Source: Scylla paramamosain (Eukaryota; Arthropoda; Malacostraca; Decapoda; Portunidae). Taken from it: 64,000 bases of DNA. The stretch covers positions 20,537,253-20,601,252 of the forward strand of contig NC_087151.1 of the NCBI RefSeq assembly GCF_035594125.1, in the 5' to 3' direction. Below the pieces are notes generated by a model. That model saw nothing but the letters and a program-made list of their open reading frames with translations. It searched no databases and had not been told where the DNA came from. A program made the position numbers and the translations under genes. Positions 1-8,892 of the stretch are shown piece by piece (the stretch's first letter is position 1; the number at the start of each line of letters is the position of its first letter).

Positions 1-620
1 TGAACGCATCAGGCACGGCAGGCGGCTGGGATCACTGACAGCTACACGTTAGGGTCACCATCACACGCATGGTCTGGGAGACTCTGACGACATTGCCATG
101 GAATCCTCCCTTTCACTCGCGTGGATCCTGGACAGCCAGGGTGGTTTGAGTCTTGCCATCACATGTTCCCTCCGATATCTCAGTACATTCCAATGTCTCC
201 ACCACTCAATGGTCAAGGTTGACAGAAGGGAAGAGGGTGGGGGAGGTCTGAATGCGTCAGGAAAGTGGGTGGCAACGCCACCACGCAGCTGCCATGCGCT
301 AGTCGCACACGCGGGTCTTGGATGGCCTGGGTGGCGAGTCTTGCCATCACATGTTCCCTCTGACATCTCAGTACATTCCAATGTCCTGCCTCTTCCAGAT
401 GGCCAAGGTCGTCGTGACTACCCACGTGGTTCCGTTACCTGCGATCCCTTTACCTTGGACGAAGCATCTGTGACGGCGGGGACGGTGGCTGTCACCTTCA
501 CTTTCACTGACCGCCCGTGGTGTGGGCAATTTCGCCGACGTAGTACTTATGACGGATGGTCACCTTATTATTATTATTATCATTATTATTATTATTATTA
601 TCATCATTATTATTAGAAAG
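1..620. repeat. Left terminal inverted repeat of Polinton copy 1 (partial)
   Basis: This stretch aligns with the inner part of the copy 2 left repeat (about 13320-13893) and, inverted, with 27240-27600. It contains two diverged subterminal units built around ATCTCAGTACATTCCAATGT, at about 155-222 and 335-415. It ends in a (TTA)n tract at about 568-615, in the same place as in copy 2. The outer part lies before the window. The open frames read through it are low-complexity shadows. Confidence 0.8.
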
Positions 621-704
621 GTTATGCAGAGTCAATGGGGCATTTTATTTTTATTAGGGCAAATACAGCTCATTGATTTATTAGGACAAATACATCTCAT
701 TCAT

Positions 705-1403
705 TCAAAACATTTGCAAAATGAAGGCAAAGAGATCATCATCACCGCTGTCAATGACGGGGCGTAGTTTTAATAAATCTAGGAATAAGCTTCTTACGAG
801 GGGCAGGTGGGGCATTAAGGAGTTTTGGTATGCTGACATCCTCTGGCATGTTAGGGGGCATATATTTTTTTTTTTCAGTTTTCCTGCGACTTCTTCTTCA
901 CCTCCTGATCCTCATTGCCGCCTACAGCTGACTCATCTGACTGCCGCGGCTGTGTTTTGGCAGGCAGCAGCATCATCGACTCCGGAGGTAGCGGTCACGA
1001 TTGCTGCAGCGGCTGCCACTGTGGTTGTGGCTGCTGCTGCGACTGCTGCGACTCCTGTCCTGATGGGACATCAGGAGGTGGGCTTGCTGGCAGCGGTGAC
1101 ATGTCGTTATACCTAAAGATCAATTTCTTCTTTGCAGGCTCAGACATTCTCTCTACATTGACATCCTCATGGTTGGCGCGGCTTAGCTTACCCCCAATAT
1201 CACCCAGGTAGATATCAAAGCGGAAAGAGATACGTTCTGTAACAGAAAAAAAAAAAAAAGATGAGAACAATGGAAAAGTTTGTTTTTCTCCCCTCCTCTT
1301 CTTATTCATGTAATTTACAATTGCGAAGGTGCGTGATGGCATGCAAGGCAATGGTATATTTACCCAACGTTCTCAAGATGAAATGCTTGTCAGCTTGCTC
1401 CAT
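705..1403 (-). pseudogene. Short acidic two-exon gene, copy 1 (decayed)
   Basis: This is the counterpart of the copy 2 gene at 13983-14702. Exon 1 is 40 nt (1364-1403) from an ATG to a GTAAAT donor. Exon 2 starts at 1236 after a polypyrimidine tract and TTACAG. Splice positions and phase are the same as in copy 2. The exon 2 frame stops early at 995, and the downstream homologous part (to 705) is in other frames and has an extra C near 741, so this copy is broken. The encoded part is Ser/Pro/Gln-rich with a basic KKK patch after the first third. I do not recognise the family and assign no function. Confidence 0.6.
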
Positions 1404-1521
1404 ACTTGGAGATGAGTGCTCGACGTCCAACTGGGTTGAGAGGCGATGGCGAAGTGACACTTATCCGTCAGCATTTACCCCATATTGACCCCTTTCCCAC
1501 ACCCCGCCCCTTTTCCCTCAT

Positions 1522-2094
1522 CTACCTTATTACCACTTTACAGATATTATGACATCCCGCTCGGTTGCCGGCCGGGCAAAACGTAGGCATGCAATGTGGC
1601 TTTTTACAAAATATTACGTAAGCCATACGAGTAATTTTTTTGTCATTATATAGATATTGATGCTTTTTGAAGCTTGTGTGAATAATGCACATTGCACGTT
1701 TTAAAGTATGCCAACTCAGTATAAGGCAAAAGAACATGCAATAAATGCCGCACACGAGGGAATTCAACCCCTGAAGTCAATAATTTAATGTGCTAATTTT
1801 CATATGTGGACAAGTTTGGATGAAATGATGTAAGATGGCGGAATTGTATTTGGGATGTAAGTTACAACTATTGTAATAGCCTATGGTCTGACTTTGAAAA
1901 TTAAGATAAACAGTAATCCAGTGGCCCATGGTCTTCGAGTCACTCAATGTATTTAGAATGAAAACGCATGGCTTCTCCTGTTTTCTGGCAAGATTTATCA
2001 GCTCTGTCACACGGTGTTGGTTGTGACAGCCTAAAAAATAAACTCAACTGCCCAAGATGCCTGCTAGACCGGCTTGTATTTCACGTGCATTCAT
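1522..2094 (-). pseudogene. PRO: Adenain-like cysteine protease, copy 1, two nonsense mutations
   Basis: Homologue of the intact 190-residue protease at 14817-15389, collinear and of equal length. The ATG is at 2094-2092. Codon 17 is TGA (2046-2044), where copy 2 has a sense codon. A second TGA at 1779-1777 replaces an Arg codon just before the catalytic Gln/Cys region. The active-site neighbourhoods (GHW, LVCGIYC) are still readable in the pieces between stops. The product would have matured capsid proteins, by analogy with adenain. As it stands the gene cannot make a full protease. Confidence 0.88.
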
Positions 2095-2100
2095 GACAGC

Positions 2101-3466
2101 TTATGCGTGGACAATGCAGTGAACGTGACGATAATGATAAATTTCTATGACACCGGTAGTGTCGGCGAAAAACATGATGATGCGGTTATGATTACGTTCC
2201 TTAGCAAAAGACAGATTAATTCTTAGATTCCCTAATTTATCCAGAAGGATGGCATTGTGCACGTCCTCTGTCACAAAGTTAAGGAAACATACTGTCCGAC
2301 CTTTATTAAAAGCATCAAATGCTAGGGAATTACGCGTGTCCAATCCTAGTGACTCAAGGGTCGTGTAAAATAATTTTGACGCGTGATGCGGGAAAGAGCT
2401 GCGAACGTTATAAATGGTCTCCCCATTCACAGTGATATGTACATGTGACAGATCAGCGTGAAGAAAATATAAACCGTTCTTATCAATTATGCCATGTAAG
2501 CTGTCCATATCAACTATTGCCATGGTCAAATTTTGAGGTATGATTTGCGCATAAGGTAATTCGGCAATCAAAGATGTTTGATTGGCGTTTAACACATACG
2601 TCTTACTGAGTGTCCTATTGAAAGTGTATTGCATTGGATTTAGAGTCAAGGAGTTATTTAACGATTCTAAAGCGGGTGGATGCAGCGTGATGTGGTCAAC
2701 CCATAACTTAGCCATCTCGAGCTTAAATTTGAAACTGCTGGCGTCTTGGTGTGAATTAAGAATCCATGTTTTGTTAGCCAATTCTAATTGAATTCTCACA
2801 TCGACAGAGTCAAGCAGGTAAGCGTCCAGACTTGATATATTCGAAAACAAAGGCGAAGTCATTGAAAGGCCGTGCGTTTTACAATCTTTTATCATTTGTT
2901 TCTCATCTTTATTCCCCCCCGTGAAATAGTCTTCATCAAATTTATTGATTGTGCCTTTTGATCCATCATAATCGCGGTGGTAGAAGGCGACGCGACCAAT
3001 AGAGTCAATTTTATCCTGAGGGATTGTTGTAATTATTTTAATGAAGGCGTGATAGTTGAACAAAGAGGATGACTCCACAAGCTGTTCGTTAAAATAACAA
3101 GTGCAAGACTTAAACATCGTATTATTCAAGCCATTACTAAAAGCGATGTGATCGTCGTCGTCTAGTGGCGCGCCATCTGCCTTCGCTATGCTAACTTGCA
3201 ATTCTAGAGACCGTGTTGATAGATCCAAAAATTGTCCTGGAATGCCAGGCAGTCTAAATTCAATGTAAGGGTCGTTAATCCCTGCATGATTATAGCATTA
3301 GCGTCTAAATTAACGGGTAATGCGTCCAACTTTCGTTTCGCAGCGACTGACGATTCAATGGTATGCAGGCGATTCACCTGTGGGAAGTTCTCACTCACAG
3401 CCGTCAGATAATTGCTCAGGGGGTGGAGGTCGCTCCACCCTGCACATCCAGCCTGTAATGAGTCAT
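2101..3466 (-). pseudogene. MCP: Polinton major capsid protein, copy 1, frameshifted
   Basis: Homologue of the intact 455-residue capsid gene at 15396-16763. The main open piece (2101-3228) covers about the last 375 residues and keeps the N-rich FNEQLVESSS/NYHAF segment typical of Polinton double-jelly-roll capsid proteins. The N-terminal part is disrupted by two one-base losses relative to copy 2: one T near 3291 and one G in the run at about 3419-3423. Six to seven bases separate its stop from the protease start downstream, as in copy 2. The assignment rests on similarity in pattern to the F54H12.2-like Polinton family, not on a database search. Confidence 0.8.
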
Positions 3467-3520
3467 CTTCACGACTAAGCTAAATATTGAGGATATCTGC
3501 TTTACAGCATGTCTTTCTTT

Positions 3521-3907
3521 TCAGTTGCCTGGTTGGCTGTTTTCTCTTTTTTTCTTTTCTCCGACTCCTACTTTCCCCTATTTCATTGCTCATTCATCTC
3601 GAACTATCCTTTCACCCACACCCTTCACAGCGGCGATGCCTCTATTTCTTAATGATTTGCGAAGTTGTTTCCCCTCTAAAACATCTGTTAATAAACCTTT
3701 TCCCATTTGGAGTGCTTCGGGTGTCACAGTACGCATGAGAAAGGGAATTGCTCTTTTAGCAAAGCCGCTCAAAACGGAAAATATGCCACCACCTCTTCTT
3801 GAATGGGGTGGAATAAAAACCTGGATTTCGTCTAACCCCCCGCCTTTGCTTTGCGTAAAAAGCAAGTCATATTCCACTCAAGTGGGATGTGTGAACGCTC
3901 TCGTCAT
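3521..3907 (-). pseudogene. Small glycine-rich basic virion-type protein, copy 1
   Basis: Counterpart of 16818-17204. The central Gly-rich/hydrophobic segment (RRGGG followed by FSVLSGFAKRAIPF) is preserved in the frame 3590-3877. A CGA-to-TGA type change close to the start separates the original ATG (3907-3905) from the rest. The lysine-rich tail seen in copy 2 is lost to an early stop at 3590. Only an internal Met could start the surviving frame. Function by context: a minor virion protein between penton 1 and the major capsid gene. Confidence 0.65.
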
Positions 3908-3955
3908 GATGACCGCCATGTCACGAATAAGACACCGAGCATAATCACCGGCTTT

Positions 3956-4809
3956 TTATTTTTGTCTGATATGCAGTAAGAGTGTAATTGATTTACCCCT
4001 CCCAAAGTAAATGGGCCGGCCAACTTGATCCGCGAGTTGAATCGCAATCAAATCGATAATAGTTTTACTGAGCGATTTGTATGCAGTCTGATGGAAATCT
4101 TTACCGCCAGCGGATTTCATACTAATGACTTCTAATAAGTTGACATTCTGACCACCATATATCGTCGGTGACACACAGTCCGTGTAAAATAGTGCAAAAT
4201 CTATCCCCCCATCCATTCGAGGCGGGAAAGGGACGGGAATGAAGGGGGAGTCGTTTTCGGCATATGGACTGTATAAATTATACTTGGCATACTAATCAAA
4301 GCCCAAGATGTGAGCCATCCTGGATCCAAATTTCGCAGTCAAGTAGCAGAAATGGCCATTGTTCTCGCACTGTGGGGCATTCTGAAGGACGTGCTCCACC
4401 CTTCACATTTTTTCATTATAGTTAAAAAATTGATCACCCTCAAAATACCGGTCATACTCAGTCTTCATATTGCTTTTTAATTCTGCGGCCAATTCGATAT
4501 TAATGACGTCAACCATATACCCAGTATCGCCCACCTCCATGCTCGTATGTATGTATGGAGTTTATACATGCGTCTTTCATCGGTGTGGGTTATGGCCCAA
4601 ATATCAATCCTGCACGTATAATCACCCACCACTAGACCCAAGAACTGTTTTGGATAAAAGCAGTTTATCAGACCTACTTTATATTCCTTATTTGGATCAA
4701 GATGGATGGGGGGAGTGATTCTATTTTCAAAGCGATGGGGCTGGTTATGGGGGTAGAGCTCGGAGTTGCCCAGACTCGTCAAATACAGATAATGCTCTGC
4801 TCCCGCCAT
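3956..4809 (-). pseudogene. Penton/minor capsid-like protein 1, copy 1, broken
   Basis: The N-terminal part (4477-4809; true ATG at 4809-4807) carries the YLYLTS...FENRI...L...KEYKVGL...FYPK pattern that opens Polinton penton/minor capsid proteins. The C-terminal part (3956-4216) ends in a conserved block containing GRPIYFGRGKS. Between them is a frame change at about 4540-4560, a TGA near 4405 and a TAG near 4290. The expected size, about 285 residues, fits a single-jelly-roll penton. It is the only nearly full-length copy of this gene here, because copy 2 lost its middle. A second paralogue sits at 26221-27139. Family assignment is from motif pattern only. Confidence 0.7.
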
Positions 4810-4910
4810 GATCAAAATAAAGAATAACGATCATCCCAATTAAGGAATACAATTATACTCGATTTGTCAAACACACATCAAATTTATTTCAAAATTTTAC
4901 ATGATATAGT

Positions 4911-5579
4911 TTATTCAGACTTCCTCACGAGAATAGTTTCAACTCCAAAAGGTTGAAGTCGCTTCGCCAGCCCTTCCACCATAGGCAGGTAATTATTCGT
5001 CCACTCATCCCGGCAGCGACCTCTGCACCCCATTCCTTCTGGGATGATAATCTGCTTCACTTCAGTGTTCGCCATGGCTAGCAAGGCAATCTTTTTCAGG
5101 CAATTCTGGAAGTGTTGACGTCAGTTCATGCTTGTATCCATCTTGAGTCCTTCCACGTAAAGCAAATCCTTCGATGTCGCAATTGCCTGTTGTACCTTCT
5201 CGTTACCCTCGACGGCCTCGCCCCAACCATACTGAGTCACGCAGGCCACCAGGTGAGGGAGATTTACGCTTCCTGTGGGAGGCGAGTGGATAATGATACA
5301 TCTTGGTTCATCTCTCGTGTCCGTCGTGGCCCAATGAAGCGAGTAGAGTCTCTTTCTAGGCGCATGCATATTCTCGTATGTATAAATCGTTTTGAGGTCC
5401 CGCGCAATTCCACACGGTACGGTGGAGACCGCATTTACTGTGTAAGCAATATAACAGTGACAATCATGGAACGCACAGTCGGTCAGCCTACCCTCGACCA
5501 CCTTCATCTTGACGACTAATTGGAGGGTAGATCCACACGTCAAACCCTCTGTGAGGGGAGTGAGGGGGAAATGTGGCAT
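4911..5579 (-). pseudogene. Macrodomain-like protein, copy 1, one nonsense mutation
   Basis: Counterpart of the intact 222-residue frame at 17534-18202. The frame is open from the ATG at 5579-5577 to a TGA at 5123-5121, where copy 2 has CGA (Arg) just after the KMDTSMN segment. Beyond that stop the reading frame continues cleanly to the original TAA at 4913-4911, so a single point change separates it from an intact gene. AATAAA-type signals follow the stop on the minus strand (4820-4915). The 295 bases upstream (5580-5874) hold no gene I can see. See the copy 2 entry for function. Confidence 0.75.
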
Positions 5580-5874
5580 CGTGGACCTTTATTTGCACTT
5601 ATTGGTCGATATTAAACCCCTTGCATAGTAGAATTATTCGTTCAAATTGACGCAGGTGTTATTTTTTTTCCTTTGTTGGTGGGAAGGGACGGAGGGTGGG
5701 GAACATATTATTTACTAGGGGATGTGGGTGATGGGACGAACCGTTTTGACCATAACCCTTATCAATTATCCATCCGTAGGTCTGCACCCCTGATGCGCCT
5801 AACACGTGCACGTCAATGACTCATGCGTTATTGATTTACTTACTCGTTTACAGAGTAACACAGTGCCTTTCATT

Positions 5875-6390
5875 TTAATATGCTTCGCAGATGTGGCCGA
5901 TCCCGCCGCCTATCAGTTTACTTCGTTGAGCTGTATTTCTGATGGCGCCCGCGGGGAGTTGCGCCAAGTGAAGTAGCATTGATAATAATGGACGCTCATC
6001 GGCTGAAATTCTTTTCACGTCCCCCTTTCTGTTGCCGAGTACTCGTATGAGATCAAACATACTTATCCCCGAAAATGGCAAAAGTAAGTTACCATGATCA
6101 TCCCATGAAATTCCAGGTTTATCCTCCAATAATTTCAAGAGAGATAAACCGTATTCCCTAAAGGAAGGTGGAACAGCAACTTGAATTAAATCATCCAAGG
6201 GCGGATTGACAGGCGCGCGTGACGGCAGTGCCACAGTGGAGGCGACAGTGGTAGCGGTGGCCGGCGGCAGAAGTGAAGCTTTTTGTTTCTTGACTTGTTT
6301 TGTCGTGAATCGGTGCGGAGTTGCAACGTCGGCCAGTTTAAATTTACACCTCTCAGCAACTGAGATGGGAATTAAATAATATTCCTTCAT
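5875..6390 (-). CDS. Conserved Polinton protein of 171 residues, intact in copy 1
   Basis: The frame starts at ATG 6390-6388; the upstream extension of the open frame is a shifted remnant of the preceding core-type gene. It begins MKEYYLIPISVAERC, the kind of E-Y-x-L-I/V-P-x-S opening I associate with a conserved Polinton protein. A Pro/Ala/Thr-rich linker follows at about 40-70, then a globular C-terminal half with GISWDDHGNLL, FDLIRVLG and LPAGAIRNT blocks and a final SKLIGGG motif. The ATG overlaps the stop of the upstream core-type gene by four bases (ATGA). The copy 2 version is broken, so this is the better template. Precise role is unknown; context suggests virion assembly or structure. 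Confidence 0.65.
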   Translation of the reverse strand: MKEYYLIPISVAERCKFKLADVATPHRFTTKQVKKQKASLLPPATATTVASTVALPSRAPVNPPLDDLIQVAVPPSFREYGLSLLKLLEDKPGISWDDHGNLLLPFSGISMFDLIRVLGNRKGDVKRISADERPLLSMLLHLAQLPAGAIRNTAQRSKLIGGGIGHICEAY

Positions 6391-6730
6391 CTCTGTAGTA
6401 AACTTGTTATTGCCGACACAGCTATCGGGAGTAACGCAGCCAATATGCTGCCACCTCGTTTGGAGATTAGAATGGCTTTTTTTCTTGTACACGAGCGTCT
6501 TCTTCAAGGCTACAGTGCGAATATCACTCTTGAATTTTTTTTACGAGGTTAATGATGGAATCATCGTCCGTCAGGCGTTTCTTCAAAAAGTTGGCGAATA
6601 TTTCCAAGATGCAATTGACTTCGTGCTTATTCAAACTCTTCAAGACCTGCTTCCGCAATTTAGGGGAGATGTGAGAGAGGAGGAAAACAAAATCCTTGTA
6701 CTTCTATATCAATGGTTTTTCCTCATTCAT
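6387..6730 (-). pseudogene. Small core-type protein, copy 1
   Basis: Counterpart of the intact 113-residue gene at 19014-19355. The ATG is at 6730-6728. Codon 9 is TAG (6706-6704) where copy 2 has Leu. A length difference in the T-run near 6533-6545 shifts the frame, so the basic, hydrophobic C-terminal part is no longer read in frame with the start. The ATGA overlap with the following gene is preserved. Confidence 0.7.
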
Positions 6731-6733
6731 ATT

Positions 6734-7833
6734 TTACTAAGTTGTCCGCATCTATCCAAATGTTAAATTTATCTGGATATCCATGCCAGTGGATGAAATA
6801 CTTTCTTTTACCTCGCTCGACCTTTGATCATAATATCTCGACCTGGTAATGTGTCGGAAGAGAGGACTTGATTAATTCTTCCTTGTAGAATGTACCAGTC
6901 ACGTCCTCACCTACCAAATCCCTTATGTAATAAATAGGGATTTTATGTGAGTAATCCACATGACTTATCTTAAAAACCTCCTCAATATTGTTGATGGTAT
7001 AACCCTTATTGAATTTAAATTGCGTTCGGGAAGCACGTTGTAAGTGTACAATGTCTCCCACGTCTAATTTGTGACTGACAACTTTCTCTCCTCTTGGCCA
7101 ATTTATATACATTTGTTTAAATTGCCTCCTGACTTGTGACAGGTGGTGGAGGTGGTGAACCTGGGCCGGTGTTTGGTTATCACCCAAACCGCGGTGTGGG
7201 GTGTGATTGTACGTGTTTATTAGGGTGGGCAAGACGTTAATATACATCAGTGTATTGTTATGTGTGAGATATTTATTTATTTTCGCCTTTATGGTTCGGA
7301 TGACCCTTTCTGCCAAACTTGCCTTTGTTTCGCGCGAGTAACTGGAATACAAGGTAATACCTTTCAAAGTTAGATATTTTTTCACTGCTTGATTGTAAAA
7401 TTCGGATCCCTGATCGGTAAAAAAGAAGCGACACGCCTGTAAAACTTCCCGACTCTAAAATTTTTGCAGGCTACTTGCAGGCTACTGCGTCCAGATTTAC
7501 TTGTCAGCGTTGCTACTTTCAAGTACCTGCTGGAAACGTCCAGGCAAAACATGATGTATCGAATGCCGCCACTGTGTCTGTGCAGCTTTGTAAAATCTGC
7601 CAAATCACAAGTTAAAATGACGGACGGTTTAGGAGCGAGAATTTGTCATTGCGGAAAACGTTTCAGGGTCGGCTTGTGAGGCGTATAAGTGCGGACACCC
7701 TGCAAAATGCCCTCACATCGCGGAGTGTTAGATTCTTATCGCTTTTCTTCCCCTCTCTGTAGAGTGCTTGCACACCTCCTAAAGCCGCAGGATTCGTCAT
7801 ATCCCGGTAAATTTCGTCCAAAACTGCGTTCAT
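6734..7833 (-). pseudogene. INT: Polinton integrase (rve family), copy 1, fragmented
   Basis: Counterpart of the intact 366-residue integrase at 19359-20459. The ATG overlaps the ATPase stop (7833-7831). The surviving frames are 7382-7603, which covers the first part of the catalytic core, and 6828-7385, which covers the catalytic Glu helix (KASLAERVIRTIK) and downstream domain. They are separated by frameshifts around 7385-7470, and the first frame is interrupted near 7603-7690. A stop at 6828 removes the chromodomain, which is still recognisable downstream on the minus strand. It is not functional as written. Confidence 0.88.
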
Positions 7834-8489
7834 AGCAGATAGACTTTCTCACAGGGCGGCTCATCCACAATATTTGTGCGCAGTTGAATTTCTTTGGGTA
7901 CGTTCGGGGATGAATCGCACCACAAATAACCGTGATCTCGTCTAAGCACGACATTTTTATAAATTTCCATAAAGTGTTTGGCGTGCTCCTTTCCATAAAG
8001 TTGCCTGCCCAGACATTCGATTTGATATATATCTCTGTTTTTCATAAGAATGTAATGTGAGGCATTTAAAGTTATCGTTCTAGCATACTTTCCGAGGAAA
8101 AAGACATTCTGCGCTATCATTATAACTGACAAATTTTTATGTCTCCCTTTGGTAAATGTCTCTGCTATCGTTTGAGAATTGCCAGCCATGAGGAAATTGT
8201 TATCTAATATCAAAAGCGTGTGCGTTTGCGGATCGGCATATGGATTGTCATCATCCATCACGGGATCAATAATTTTCTCATGCACTTTGACCTTATCTTG
8301 AAAAAGAGAATTCTGCTGCAGTGAATGCAATGAGACGCCACAAATAATAATTCTGTTAAATCCATGCTGATATTTCTCTATAATTTTATTGCAGAGATGT
8401 GTTTTGCCGGAATTTGTATAACCTGTGATAATTATGCATGTAGGATATCTGAAGAGATTCAGCATTTCTTTGCTAAATGTCTTGTCCAT
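7830..8489 (-). CDS. ATP: A32/FtsK-HerA-like packaging ATPase, intact in copy 1
   Basis: A 219-residue P-loop ATPase of the same length as copy 2. Walker A is GYTNSGKTH (residues 23-31). The Walker B strand is TLLILDNNF (91-99), in which the second acidic residue found in copy 2 (DD) is Asn. A sensor-like IMIAQN motif follows at 123-128. Family role: pumping the element's DNA into preformed capsids. The stop overlaps the integrase start by four bases. It is the only large gene of copy 1 without a break, but the D-to-N change at the position usually filled by the catalytic acid may impair hydrolysis. Upstream lies a repeat-bearing spacer (8490-8892). Confidence 0.87.
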   Translation of the reverse strand: MDKTFSKEMLNLFRYPTCIIITGYTNSGKTHLCNKIIEKYQHGFNRIIICGVSLHSLQQNSLFQDKVKVHEKIIDPVMDDDNPYADPQTHTLLILDNNFLMAGNSQTIAETFTKGRHKNLSVIMIAQNVFFLGKYARTITLNASHYILMKNRDIYQIECLGRQLYGKEHAKHFMEIYKNVVLRRDHGYLWCDSSPNVPKEIQLRTNIVDEPPCEKVYLL

Positions 8490-8892
8490 GTTAAGTTCAG
8501 AGGGTCACTAAAAGACGCTTCGATATGTTTACAGTATTTATTGCTTAACCTTTATTTACATGGTCATGTAGGTAACAGCATAACTAGCCTCCCCAGCTGC
8601 ATCCTCATCCCTGCCCTCTAATTATGGCGTGGATCTCTCCCGACTCACGCTTCTTCCTCAACCTCCTCTTTCCTCTCCTTAACCTAAGTACAAATGTTCT
8701 TACATTACCTCCTTCTCCTCCTCTTCCTCCTCTTCCTCTTCCTCCTCCTTATCCCACGTGGACAGTACAAATGTTCTTACATTACATGAACAATCCCCCT
8801 CATCCCCCTCCTTAATCACGTGGTCAATACAAATGTTCTTACATTACATGAATGGCAGCTGCTAGCCAACGTGGTCTCTCTCCACCCCTTAA
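8490..8892. promoter_or_regulatory. Spacer between polymerase 3' end and ATPase with iterated motif, copy 1
   Basis: There is no gene here. The 20-mer TACAAATGTTCTTACATTAC, or a close variant, occurs three times (about 8689, 8766 and 8828). Two copies are preceded by an E-box-like CACGTGG(A/T)CA and separated by C/T-rich tracts. The same iterated motif occupies the equivalent spacer of copy 2 (21317-21640). Position upstream of the ATPase-integrase-core gene block suggests a promoter or replication signal; that is inference. Confidence 0.4.

Noticed and set aside
522..616. Long isoleucine or tyrosine-histidine runs as coding sequence
   Set aside because: They are translations of (TTA)n; the same applies at 13648-13962, 25229-25528, 27188-27485 and 33393-33885.
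2582..2791. Plus-strand frame repeated at 15877-16116
   Set aside because: Shadow of the major capsid gene; it recurs in both copies only because the capsid gene is conserved.
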